DNA from: Lachnospiraceae bacterium
GTDB lineage: Bacteria; Bacillota; Clostridia; Lachnospirales; Lachnospiraceae
Length of the DNA stretch: 34,744 nucleotides
Direction of reading: 5' to 3'
Assembly (NCBI GenBank): GCA_017889125.1
Contig: JAGHER010000001.1
Coordinates: 1-34,744 of the forward strand
Shown: piece by piece, positions 27,046 to 34,744 of the stretch
How positions within the stretch are numbered: the first letter of the stretch is position 1
Layout: every line of letters begins with the position of its first letter
Program-made: the position numbers and the translations under genes
Notes under the pieces: generated by a model
What the model was told of the DNA's origin: nothing
Database searches by the model: none
What the model saw: only the letters and a program-made list of their open reading frames with translations

Positions 27046-27567
27046 CTATTCTTTTTTTAATGATATAATCCATGTTTCGATTGCTTCAGCTAAAACAAGC
27101 TGCTGCCGCAAAACAGCAAGACCAGTTTCAGGAATACCGGCTATATTTTCTTTTTCCTGTAAATTTTTTTTCAAAGAATTCTTTAGAATTTGTACATTAG
27201 CTGCTATATCCGCAAGACAAATTTTTTGCTTCTCCAATGGGAGAGACTCTAGATTTACAATGACTGCGTTAAAGTCTAAAAAAATATGGATCGGTTTTGA
27301 TGAAATCTCGAACATTAACCGTTCAAACTCTTTCTTGCCAGTTTCTGTGAGAGAATAAACGGATTTTTCCGGCATTTTACCTTCTTTAATAATTTTCCCT
27401 TTAATAAGTCCTTTTTCTTCTAATTGAATTGCCTTTTTATAAATTGAAGGCGTGCTGATTTTTACCCATTTTGATATATTGCGGTATTCTACCAATTTCT
27501 GAATTTCATAAGCACTCATAGGCCCTCTGGTTAACATTCCTAGTACGATTAAATCGATTGTAGCCAT
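27046..27567 (-). CDS. PadR family transcriptional regulator
   Basis: 173 aa; MATIDLIVLGMLTRGPMSAYEIQKLVEYRN...STPSIYKKAIQLEEKGLIKGK...VYSLTETGKKEF. Confidence 0.92.
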   Translation of the reverse strand: MATIDLIVLGMLTRGPMSAYEIQKLVEYRNISKWVKISTPSIYKKAIQLEEKGLIKGKIIKEGKMPEKSVYSLTETGKKEFERLMFEISSKPIHIFLDFNAVIVNLESLPLEKQKICLADIAANVQILKNSLKKNLQEKENIAGIPETGLAVLRQQLVLAEAIETWIISLKKE

Positions 27568-27603
27568 AAAATTCGCCTTTCTGCTTTTCTATTTTTCCCT
27601 CTA

Positions 27604-27632
27604 ATAGTATTCGTTTTTATACTACTTGTCAA
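27604..27632 (-). promoter_or_regulatory. padR promoter (divergent)
   Basis: Minus strand TTGACA (27632-27627), 17 bp, TACTAT (27609-27604). Confidence 0.65.
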
Positions 27633-27658
27633 GAAAGAGCAGACCAGTGTAAATGTAC

Positions 27659-27687
27659 TTGACACATACTGTAAGTTATAGTAGTAT
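27659..27687 (+). promoter_or_regulatory. promoter of second MATE gene
   Basis: TTGACA (27659-27664), 17 bp, TAGTAT (27682-27687). Confidence 0.65.
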
Positions 27688-27701
27688 TGTTTGTTGTGCA
27701 A

Positions 27702-27718
27702 TAGTATAAATTATACTA
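27702..27718. promoter_or_regulatory. candidate PadR operator
   Basis: Perfect palindrome TAGTATAA-A-TTATACTA just downstream of the MATE -10 box; AGTAT-type motifs recur at 27604-27624 and 27681-27687. Confidence 0.6.
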
Positions 27719-27758
27719 CTATATAGTAAAGCTTTGTGCAAGGAAAGGAGAAATTGAA

Positions 27759-29132
27759 ATGAGAGAACACAACAACAAATTGGAGCTATTAGGGAGTGCT
27801 TCTATCCCTAAGGCTCTCGCAGCGCTTGGACTTCCAATTATGATCGGTATGTTAATTAATGCTCTCTATAATTTGGTTGATGCCTATTTTGTAGGAGCGT
27901 TAGGGGAAAGCCAGATGGGCGCAATTTCCATTGTATTCCCGTTGGGGCAGGTAATTGTGGGGCTGGGCTTGATGTTTGGCAACGGGGCGGCATCCTATCT
28001 TTCTCGACTGCTGGGCAGGGGGGAGAAAGATGCTGCAAATCAGGTGGCCAGCACCGCATTGTACAGCAGTTTATTAATTGGTGGGGTTATCATTTTTTTC
28101 GCCGCTATTTTTATGGAGCCTATTTTGGTTCTATTGGGGGCAACAGAAACCATCCTTCCATATGCGTTGACTTATGCAAGAATTTACGTAATTTCCTGCA
28201 TTTTTAATGTGTGCAATGTAACGATGAATAATATCGTGAGCAGCGAAGGAGCCGCAAAGACAACCATGTGTGCTTTGCTGCTGGGGGCTGTTTTGAATAT
28301 CGGGTTGGACCCGCTTTTTATTTATACGCTGAATATGGGGGTCACTGGTGCAGCCATTGCCACAGCTATCTCACAGCTGGTTTCTACTCTTGTCTATCTG
28401 ATATATGTTTTTGAAAAAAAGAGTGCTTTTTCCTTCAGCCCTCAAAAATTTACTCCAACTAAAGCAATTATGACGGAAATTTTAAAAATTGGCATTCCAA
28501 CGTTAACCTTTCAATTGCTTACCAGTCTTTCGATTGCCTTAATAAATCGGGCAGCAAACAGTTATGGAGACGTTGTAATCGCGGGAATGGGCGCAGTTAC
28601 CAGGATCACGTCGATGGGAACATTGGTGGTATTCGGTTTTCTGAAAGGATTTCAGCCGATTGCCGGATTTAGTTACGGGGCAAAAAAATTTGACCGTTTG
28701 CGGGAAGCAATTAAGATTTCAATACTATGGTCGACAATTTTCTGTGTCGCTGTTGGCGTACTGATGGCAGTATTTTCAACCCAGATCATATCCCAGTTTG
28801 CAAAAGGGAGCGAAGAAATGATTTTAGTGGGACAAAATGCATTGATTGCGAACGGTTTTTCGTTCTTCCTTTTTGGGTTCTATACGGTGTATTCTTCTCT
28901 GTTTCTGGCATTGGGTAAGGGCACTGCCGGTTTCTTTTTAGGGGCTTGCAGACAGGGTATTTGTTTTGTACCCGTTATTCTACTGCTTCCTCTGGTGTGC
29001 GGGATGAATGGCATCCTCTATGCCCAGCCTGTGGCAGATGTTCTTTCGGCTGTAATTACTGTGTGGATGGCCTTGAATTTACATAGAGAATTATCCGTGA
29101 TAGAAGCTAAATTTCTTTCCAATATCGATTAA
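27759..29132 (+). CDS. MATE family efflux transporter
   Basis: 457 aa, multi-TM; ALGLPIMIGMLINALYNLVDAYFVGALGESQMGAISIVFPLGQ. Confidence 0.93.
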   Translation: MREHNNKLELLGSASIPKALAALGLPIMIGMLINALYNLVDAYFVGALGESQMGAISIVFPLGQVIVGLGLMFGNGAASYLSRLLGRGEKDAANQVASTALYSSLLIGGVIIFFAAIFMEPILVLLGATETILPYALTYARIYVISCIFNVCNVTMNNIVSSEGAAKTTMCALLLGAVLNIGLDPLFIYTLNMGVTGAAIATAISQLVSTLVYLIYVFEKKSAFSFSPQKFTPTKAIMTEILKIGIPTLTFQLLTSLSIALINRAANSYGDVVIAGMGAVTRITSMGTLVVFGFLKGFQPIAGFSYGAKKFDRLREAIKISILWSTIFCVAVGVLMAVFSTQIISQFAKGSEEMILVGQNALIANGFSFFLFGFYTVYSSLFLALGKGTAGFFLGACRQGICFVPVILLLPLVCGMNGILYAQPVADVLSAVITVWMALNLHRELSVIEAKFLSNID

Positions 29133-29354
29133 AGCTCTGATGCTTTTCCGGCCATTTTCTGCTGGAGCATTTGCATGGCGAACACAGATTCGACTATATA
29201 TACGGTAGTTCAAAGCTTAAGAAAGATTTAGTTGCACTCGCCGTTTTCGATGTCTATAATGGTAAAGTATTTTTTAGGCATTATGCTGGATGCTTGCTGA
29301 ATACAGAAAATTCTTGCAGGATACAGCGTAAACAGGAAAAGCAGGGGAGCAGAA

Positions 29355-31139
29355 TTGAGACAGCGGAGAGAGCGGATTAGACGATTAATGAAAGAGATAA
29401 AGCGGAATGGAGGAATGAGGGCGGCATTGGCAGTGCTTTTTTTCTGTATGCTGCTTGGTATGGTGATTTTTCTGGGGCACTGGCAAAGACCGGGGGAGCA
29501 GGGAGATGCTGTGGTGACGGGAGAGAGTGAATCCCTGGGGGAGGATTCTCAGGGAACAGAATCCCAGGAAACGGAATTCCAGGAGAATGAATCTCGGGAT
29601 GAAGAAGCTTCCGCTGAAGGGGAAGCAGAAGATATAGAAGAGAACAGGGAAAACAGGAAGGACGAGGAGAATAAGGAGAACAAGAGAGAGGCCAGAAAGG
29701 ATACAGGAAAGAGGCGCCGCCCTGTTGTACCGGCCCTTCCGCCGGATGGGGAGGCAGAATGGGAGGAAGCAGAGGAGAGGGGACCGCTAAAGCTGGTTTT
29801 TGCCTCGGATATGCATTTGCTTGGGGCGAGTCTCCACGATGAGGGGAAGGCCTTTCAGGAGAAGATCCGCAGAGATGATGGAAAGGTAATCCCTTTTGGA
29901 AGGGAGATTGTGGAGGCATTTTTGGCAGAGGCGGCATCGCTTAATGCAGACGCGGTGGTGCTTCACGGTGACCTGACCTTTGAAGGAGAGAGGGAAAGCC
30001 ATGAGGAACTGGCCGGGATTCTGCGTCAGGCCCAGGAGAAGGGACTGCAGATCCTGGTGGTGCCGGGAAATCATGATATCAATAATCTGGTGGCATCCTC
30101 TTACTTTGGAGAGAAGACGATGCCGGCAGACTCCGTTACGGCAGAGGAGTTTCTGGAAATCTATCATGAATTTGGCTATGACCAGGCATTGAGCCGGGAT
30201 GAGGCGTCCTTAAGCTATACGTATGCGGTGGATGAGCACACCTGGCTGCTGATGCTGGATACCAATGATTACGAGCCAGTGGGAAAAGTGGGCGGGAAGA
30301 TTGAGCAGGAAACTCTTCAATGGATGGCCGAACAGCTGGAGCTGGCTGATGAAGAGGGGGTGCAGGTCATTCCGGTGGGACATCATAATCTTCTTCAGGA
30401 AAGCCGCCTTTATCCTTTCGACTGTACGATAGAGGGGAATGAGGAGACTATCCAGCTGTTTGAGCAGCATAAGCTGCCTTTCTATATCAGCGGGCATCTT
30501 CATGCAGCACGGGTGAAAAAGCATCGGACGGCTCCTGGAGTGTCAGAGGAGGAATATGGTATCCGGGAGGTTGTGACCAGCTCCCTGAGCATGTCTCCCT
30601 GCCAGTATCTGCTCCTGACCTGGGATGAGGATGCAGAGGCCGCTCAAGATGAGGATGAGGAGATGGTCGAAAATAAGGATGCGGAGACAGCTCGAGATAA
30701 GAATGTGGAGATGGCCGAAAATGAGGATGTAGAGACAGCTCGAGATGACGACACAGAGACAGCCTGGAAGGGAGAAACGGAGCCAGTCTGGGAATTTAGG
30801 CAAACGGATGTGGAGGCCTGGGCTATGGGGAGAACGGAGGATTCCCGACTGCTTAATTTCCGAGAATTTTCCCAGAAATGGTATTACGAGATGATCGGCG
30901 GCCAGATTCGGGATAAGCTTTCCGTATCGCTGACGGAGAAAAATGAGCTGGAGATGGGCTGGTTTTATGCGGACTTATTGTATCATTACTGCGCCGGAAT
31001 CCCTCTTTCCGGAGCAAAAATGCGCCGGGCAGAGGGGTATCAGCTGTGGGAGCGGTTCGGGCCGGATGAAGCCAGCCTGGAAGAAATGGAGCTGATGTTA
31101 AAGGATAATACGGAGGTTCCAGCTGTGCCGGAACCGTAA
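29355..31139 (+). CDS. membrane-anchored metallophosphoesterase
   Basis: N-terminal TM helix, acidic linker, then calcineurin-like motifs VFASDMHLLG, VVLHGDLTFEGE, VVPGNHDINN, GHHN, YISGHLHAA. Apparent TTG start with ggggag SD; alternative ATG at 29388. Confidence 0.9.
   Translation: MRQRRERIRRLMKEIKRNGGMRAALAVLFFCMLLGMVIFLGHWQRPGEQGDAVVTGESESLGEDSQGTESQETEFQENESRDEEASAEGEAEDIEENRENRKDEENKENKREARKDTGKRRRPVVPALPPDGEAEWEEAEERGPLKLVFASDMHLLGASLHDEGKAFQEKIRRDDGKVIPFGREIVEAFLAEAASLNADAVVLHGDLTFEGERESHEELAGILRQAQEKGLQILVVPGNHDINNLVASSYFGEKTMPADSVTAEEFLEIYHEFGYDQALSRDEASLSYTYAVDEHTWLLMLDTNDYEPVGKVGGKIEQETLQWMAEQLELADEEGVQVIPVGHHNLLQESRLYPFDCTIEGNEETIQLFEQHKLPFYISGHLHAARVKKHRTAPGVSEEEYGIREVVTSSLSMSPCQYLLLTWDEDAEAAQDEDEEMVENKDAETARDKNVEMAENEDVETARDDDTETAWKGETEPVWEFRQTDVEAWAMGRTEDSRLLNFREFSQKWYYEMIGGQIRDKLSVSLTEKNELEMGWFYADLLYHYCAGIPLSGAKMRRAEGYQLWERFGPDEASLEEMELMLKDNTEVPAVPEP
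30630..30770 (+). repeat. degenerate about 48-bp tandem repeat in the metallophosphoesterase
   Basis: gaaaataaggatgcggagacagctcgagat (from 30669) recurs 48 bp later as gaaaatgaggatgtagagacagctcgagat (from 30717); encodes ENKDAETARDKNVEMA/ENEDVETARDDDTETA. Confidence 0.75.
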
Positions 31140-31155
31140 GCGGATATCCGGTATC

Positions 31156-31283
31156 TTAGGGAAACGCTGATTAAAGCGTTTCCCATGCCGGATTTGCGCT
31201 GCGAAGCAGCAATTTCCCTTGCAAATCCGTGCACATCCACCGGAGGTTCTAAGGAAACGGTGATTTAATCAGCGTTTCCTTAG
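31156..31283. repeat. about 128-bp MITE/REP-like structured element with terminal inverted repeats
   Basis: Left TTAGGGAAACGCTGATTAAA (31156-31175); right TTTAATCAGCGTTTCCTTAG (31264-31283), an 18/20 inverted match. Internal arms CGGATTTGC (31189-31197)/GCAAATCCG (31221-31229), with GCTGC-GAA-GCAGC nested. Confidence 0.6.
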
Positions 31284-32497
31284 ACGAAAATGGAGTCAGC
31301 CATCACCGGCTGCAGTCCCAGATTCCCCAGGGCGTCATAGACCTCCTTTACGGAGCGGCCATCAGAAATGGCAAACTGCTCATCGCCCTTATCCTCCAAA
31401 TCCTCCACATGTTCGCCGATGCCGGTGCTGACACCGGCGGAGATCTTGGTGGCGGCGATATTTACCAGGTTGTCCCGCACACGCTGGCATTCTCTGGTGG
31501 AGATAGTGATGCTGGCAAAGGGCATAAAAAGCCGGTAGGCGCAGACCACCTGGAGGAGCTGAGCCTCGTGGACATCCATGGGATTGATCCGGTCATTGTT
31601 GATGATGGGACGCAGCCTGGGGCAGGAAAATGCGATCTCTGCATGGGGATATTTCTTCTGCAGAAGCCAGGCGTGGAGCCCTGTGGCAAAGGCATCTTTG
31701 CGGAAGTCATCCAGCCCCAGAAGAGCGCCGAATCCCACGCCCCGCATGCCGCCCTTTAATGCCCGCTCCTGAGCGTTGAGGCGATAGGGAAAGATCCGTT
31801 TGTGACCGGCCAGATGGAGGGTTTCGTACTTATCGGAATTGTAGGTTTCCTGAAATACGGTGACATAATCGGCGCCGCATTGATGGAGAAAGGCGTACTC
31901 GTCGGAGTTCATGGGGTACACCTCCAGGCCGATGACCCGGAAGTATTTTCGGGCAATCCGGCAGGCCTCGCCGATGTAGGCGACGGTGGATTTTGTGCGG
32001 CTTTCACCGGTGAGAATCAGGATTTCCTGGAGGCCAGTGCTGGCGATTGCCGCCATTTCCTTTTCGATTTCCTCTGGATTCAGCTGCGCCCGGCGGATCC
32101 GGTTGTGGCAGTTAAAGCCGCAGTAAATGCAGTAATTTTCACAGTAATTTGCGATATAAACCGGCGTAAACATGCTGACGGAATTGCCGAAATACCGCTC
32201 CTTTTCCACCTTGGCAGCCTGGGCAATTTCTTCTAAAAGTGGCAGGGCTGCAGGGGATAAAAGGGCCTTAAAATCTTCCGGTGTCCGGTTATGATGGGCG
32301 AGGGCGGCGCGGACATCTGCTTCCGTATATGCCTCATAATCATAGGCTTCCATCTCCCGGATTACCCGATCCATGACTTCTGAACCGATGTTTTCCATGT
32401 CGGGAAGATAGCGCATATGATCGATTCGATTTTCCTTCTGATGTTCCCGGATTTCTTCACTTAATATGCTTTCATTTACATGATTTGCGGTGCTCAT
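31280..32497 (-). CDS. thiH: 2-iminoacetate synthase ThiH (radical SAM)
   Basis: 405 aa; CENYCIYCGFNCHNRIRR radical SAM motif; RGVGFGALLGLDDFRKDAF. Confidence 0.95.
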   Translation of the reverse strand: MSTANHVNESILSEEIREHQKENRIDHMRYLPDMENIGSEVMDRVIREMEAYDYEAYTEADVRAALAHHNRTPEDFKALLSPAALPLLEEIAQAAKVEKERYFGNSVSMFTPVYIANYCENYCIYCGFNCHNRIRRAQLNPEEIEKEMAAIASTGLQEILILTGESRTKSTVAYIGEACRIARKYFRVIGLEVYPMNSDEYAFLHQCGADYVTVFQETYNSDKYETLHLAGHKRIFPYRLNAQERALKGGMRGVGFGALLGLDDFRKDAFATGLHAWLLQKKYPHAEIAFSCPRLRPIINNDRINPMDVHEAQLLQVVCAYRLFMPFASITISTRECQRVRDNLVNIAATKISAGVSTGIGEHVEDLEDKGDEQFAISDGRSVKEVYDALGNLGLQPVMADSIFV

Positions 32498-32552
32498 GGT
32501 TATGTTCCTTTCTGTTTAAATCTGCGTTCGCCTGACGGGCAGGTGTTTCCTC

Positions 32553-34097
32553 TTAATCCTGAAGATATCCGGTAAGGGGAGAGGAGGCGCTTGCACCTTT
32601 TTCCTTTACCCGGCCAAGTCCGGCCAGATATGCGCTGCGCCCGGCCTCAATGGCCTTCTTAAAGGCCTCTGCCATGGCGGGAATATTTCCGGCAGTGGCA
32701 ATAGCGGTGTTTGCCATGACGGCAGCGGCGCCCATTTCCATAGCCTCGCAGGCCTGGGAGGGACGGCCGATTCCCGCGTCTACGATAACGGGAAGCTCGA
32801 TTTCATCGATCAGGATCTGGATAAATTCCTTTGTGCAGAGCCCTTTATTGGAGCCGATGGGAGCGCCAAGAGGCATGACGCAGGCGGCACCGGCATTGAC
32901 CATATCCCGTGCGGCAGTTAAATCTGGATACATGTAGGGCATTACCACAAAGCCTTCTTTTGCCAGGATTTCTGCAGCCTTTGCTGTTTCATAATTGTCG
33001 GGAAGAAGGTATTTGGTGTCCCGCATAATTTCGATTTTGACAAAGGGGCTGTTGCAGACCTCACGGGCAAGGCGGGCAATGCGGACTGCCTCATCGGCAT
33101 TCCTTGCACCGGATGTATTGGGAAGGATGGTGACCTCTTTGGGGATATAATCCAGAATATTGGCCAGGCCGCCTTCATTGGCACGGCGCAGAGCCATGGT
33201 TACGATCTGTGCGCCGGCATTCTCCACGGCAGCTTGGATCAGCTCCAGGGAGTATTTTCCGGAGCCTAAAATAAATCTTGAAGTAAATTCATGTTCGCCT
33301 AATTTCCAGGTATCCTGTTCTCTGTTCATATGAAAATCCTTTCTGCCGCAGGACGGTTTTTCTGCGGCCTGTGTATTTTGTGTTTGGTATTTGCGTGCGG
33401 TGTTTGAGTCCGTTTTCACTGGCGGATCAGCAGGAGAAAGGATCAGCTCCAGAATCAGATTTGCCTGATGGGCAGCGCACAGCATGACCCGGGGAGCCAT
33501 CAGCCCCAATCCTGCGCCGGAGTCAGAAACCAGGTCACCGCAGAGATAAAAACGGCTGCTGATTTGTCTTGTCCTAATCGCATTGCTCTGTCCAAAGCCT
33601 GCCATTCCGCTGGCAGCCACCACGATTTTCTCTGGAAAATGCTCCAGAAGGCCGTTGACCAGCATGGCCTTTTCTTCGGGCCGGTCAAAGGCTTCGCAGA
33701 TGTATTGGGAACCAGCAAAAAGCGCGGGGAGGTTTTCTGCTGTCACCTTTACGCAATCTGTGCGAATATCCAGATAAGGATTAATCCCCTGAAGGATCTG
33801 CGCCATGGCGGCAATTTTTTTCATGCCCAGGTGACAGATGGAATACTGCTGCCGGTTCAGGTTTGTAAGGTCTACCGTATCGAAATCAATGAGATGCAGA
33901 TGGCCTACACCGGCGCGGGCCAGGGAAACGGCAATGTTGGAGCCTAGTCCGCCCAGACCGGCTATGGCCACATGAGCGGCGGAGAGCTTTTGCTGAAGCT
34001 TTTCTGTGTGGCGGCAGCAGAGAGCGGCCTGAATGTCTTTCTGGGAGGGGATAGTCAGGCTGTTCGTCTGTGTATGATCTTCCTTTATGGTGTGCAT
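32553..34097 (-). CDS. thiFG: ThiF-ThiG fusion: sulfur-carrier adenylyltransferase (N) and thiazole synthase (C)
   Basis: 514 aa uninterrupted ORF. N-half [43 protein letters not shown] (ThiF); C-half [16 protein letters not shown]...[12 protein letters not shown]...[31 protein letters not shown] (ThiG). Internal ATG at 33329 ([15 protein letters not shown]) preceded by agaaagga. Confidence 0.88.
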   Translation of the reverse strand: MHTIKEDHTQTNSLTIPSQKDIQAALCCRHTEKLQQKLSAAHVAIAGLGGLGSNIAVSLARAGVGHLHLIDFDTVDLTNLNRQQYSICHLGMKKIAAMAQILQGINPYLDIRTDCVKVTAENLPALFAGSQYICEAFDRPEEKAMLVNGLLEHFPEKIVVAASGMAGFGQSNAIRTRQISSRFYLCGDLVSDSGAGLGLMAPRVMLCAAHQANLILELILSPADPPVKTDSNTARKYQTQNTQAAEKPSCGRKDFHMNREQDTWKLGEHEFTSRFILGSGKYSLELIQAAVENAGAQIVTMALRRANEGGLANILDYIPKEVTILPNTSGARNADEAVRIARLAREVCNSPFVKIEIMRDTKYLLPDNYETAKAAEILAKEGFVVMPYMYPDLTAARDMVNAGAACVMPLGAPIGSNKGLCTKEFIQILIDEIELPVIVDAGIGRPSQACEAMEMGAAAVMANTAIATAGNIPAMAEAFKKAIEAGRSAYLAGLGRVKEKGASASSPLTGYLQD

Positions 34098-34117
34098 GTT
34101 CTTCCTTTCCGGCGGGA

Positions 34118-34315
34118 TCAGCCGCCGCCTACAAAGCTGACGATTTCCAGATGGTCGCCTTCCTGAAGCAGGGTGCTTTCATAGGCCGTCTTAGGTAAAA
34201 TAGAGCCGTTCAGCTCTACGGCAATCCGGTCTGTCCGGTACTGCTTTTCCTTCAGATAAGCGGAAACAGACAGGTCTGCAGGGATTTTTTCTTCCTGACC
34301 ATTGACGAAAATCAT
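34118..34315 (-). CDS. thiS: sulfur carrier protein ThiS
   Basis: 65 aa ending in [26 protein letters not shown]...ELNGSILPK. Confidence 0.92.
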   Translation of the reverse strand: MIFVNGQEEKIPADLSVSAYLKEKQYRTDRIAVELNGSILPKTAYESTLLQEGDHLEIVSFVGGG

Positions 34316-34382
34316 GGAGTCTCCTTTCTGAGAGCAGGGGCGTGCAGACGATAATGGCGCATCTGGCTTCCCTGAGTATGTG

Positions 34383-34404
34383 CCGCCTGCCTGCCGGCTG
34401 GCGG
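34383..34404 (-). other. GC-rich hairpin in thiS 5' leader
   Basis: CCGCC-A-GCC-GGCA-GGC-A-GGCGG on the minus strand. Confidence 0.4.
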
Positions 34405-34413
34405 TATGGCAAT

Positions 34414-34467
34414 AAAAAAGAGTTCACAAAGAAATACACCCGCGGTGGTGCACCCCTTCATGAACTC
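34414..34467 (-). terminator. long hairpin plus T6 between HxlR and thiS
   Basis: Minus strand GAGTTCATGAAG...CTTTGTGAACTC followed by TTTTTT; inner TGCACC/GGTGTA stem and GGG/TTT wobbles could extend it to about 21 bp. Confidence 0.75.
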
Positions 34468-34506
34468 TCGTCCACTCAAATTCTCTCAATATTTATTTTG
34501 CTTATT

Positions 34507-34535
34507 ACTATAGTCTTTTTCCGTTTACTTGTCAA
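34507..34535 (-). promoter_or_regulatory. candidate promoter upstream of thiS leader
   Basis: Minus strand TTGACA (34535-34530), 17 bp, TATAGT (34512-34507). Confidence 0.5.
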
Positions 34536-34744
34536 GATGAAGATGAATTTGGCGCATGATTCTGGGCCTGATATTCCTCACCCCAGCTCCACATGGCATC
34601 CAGGATGGGCTTTAGGCTCAGGCCCAGCTCGGTGAGGGTATATTCCACTTTGGGCGGTACCTCCGGGTAAACTGTGCGGGTGAGAAGGCCGCTTTTTTCC
34701 ATGTCCCGAAGCTGGGCAGTGAGAACCTTCTGGGATACGCCTCC
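34532..34744 (-). CDS. HxlR family winged-helix regulator, 5' end cut by the window end
   Basis: Read by eye: GGVSQKVLTAQLRDMEKSGLLTRTVYPEVPPKVEYTLTELGLSLKPILDAMWSWGEEYQAQNHAPNSSSS*. Absent from the ORF track because the start lies outside the window. Confidence 0.88.
   Translation of the reverse strand, partial: GGVSQKVLTAQLRDMEKSGLLTRTVYPEVPPKVEYTLTELGLSLKPILDAMWSWGEEYQAQNHAPNSSSS

Noticed and set aside
29171-29380. 69-aa ORF between the second MATE gene and the metallophosphoesterase
   Set aside because: No recognisable motif, no good SD, and it overlaps the next gene; it may be degraded DNA but I cannot support a gene.
34321-34345. ctgagagcagggg on the plus strand, resembling part of a TPP riboswitch
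   Set aside because: It is on the strand opposite the thi operon and the remaining aptamer blocks are absent.
1-34744. CRISPR array, tRNA, rRNA, transposase or phage genes
   Set aside because: No regularly spaced repeats, RNA gene signatures or mobile-element proteins were recognised by eye; a tRNAscan/Infernal/ISfinder run would be needed for certainty.

Overview
The window is ordinary-looking Firmicutes chromosome, probably a Lachnospiraceae/Clostridium clostridioforme-group gut anaerobe (inferred from protein style and gene order, not searched). Its core is a large purine/selenium-dependent molybdenum hydroxylase (SDMH) locus. On the minus strand lie ygeW (cut by the window start), ygeY, ygeX and a PAS/YheO-type regulator. 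Divergent on the plus strand lie ssnA, ygfK, a DUF3343 Se/S-carrier-like gene, a fused 2Fe-2S/Mo xanthine dehydrogenase and a dihydropyrimidinase. After an AT-rich TetR-ICMT-MATE cassette the selenium genes resume: selD, yedF, yqeB and a class V aminotransferase. This resembles the gene set linked to anaerobic purine/urate breakdown by gut bacteria and to SelD-dependent labile-selenium hydroxylases. Downstream are a domain-permuted GH3 beta-glucosidase, a two-subunit class I fumarase, an LprI-like lipoprotein, an unlisted microprotein with an oxaloacetate-decarboxylase-beta-like motif (apparent CTG start, coupled to a GNAT gene), a methyltransferase, a second AT-rich PadR/MATE cassette, a repeat-containing metallophosphoesterase, and a minus-strand thiS / thiF-thiG fusion / thiH operon behind an HxlR regulator cut by the window end. 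The best second-look items are the CTG-start microprotein, the thiF-thiG fusion, the palindromic MITE-like element at 31156-31283, the inverted repeat spanning both -35 boxes of the ygeX/ssnA divergent promoter, and the cassette interrupting the selenium locus. No rRNA, tRNA, CRISPR array or transposase was recognised.
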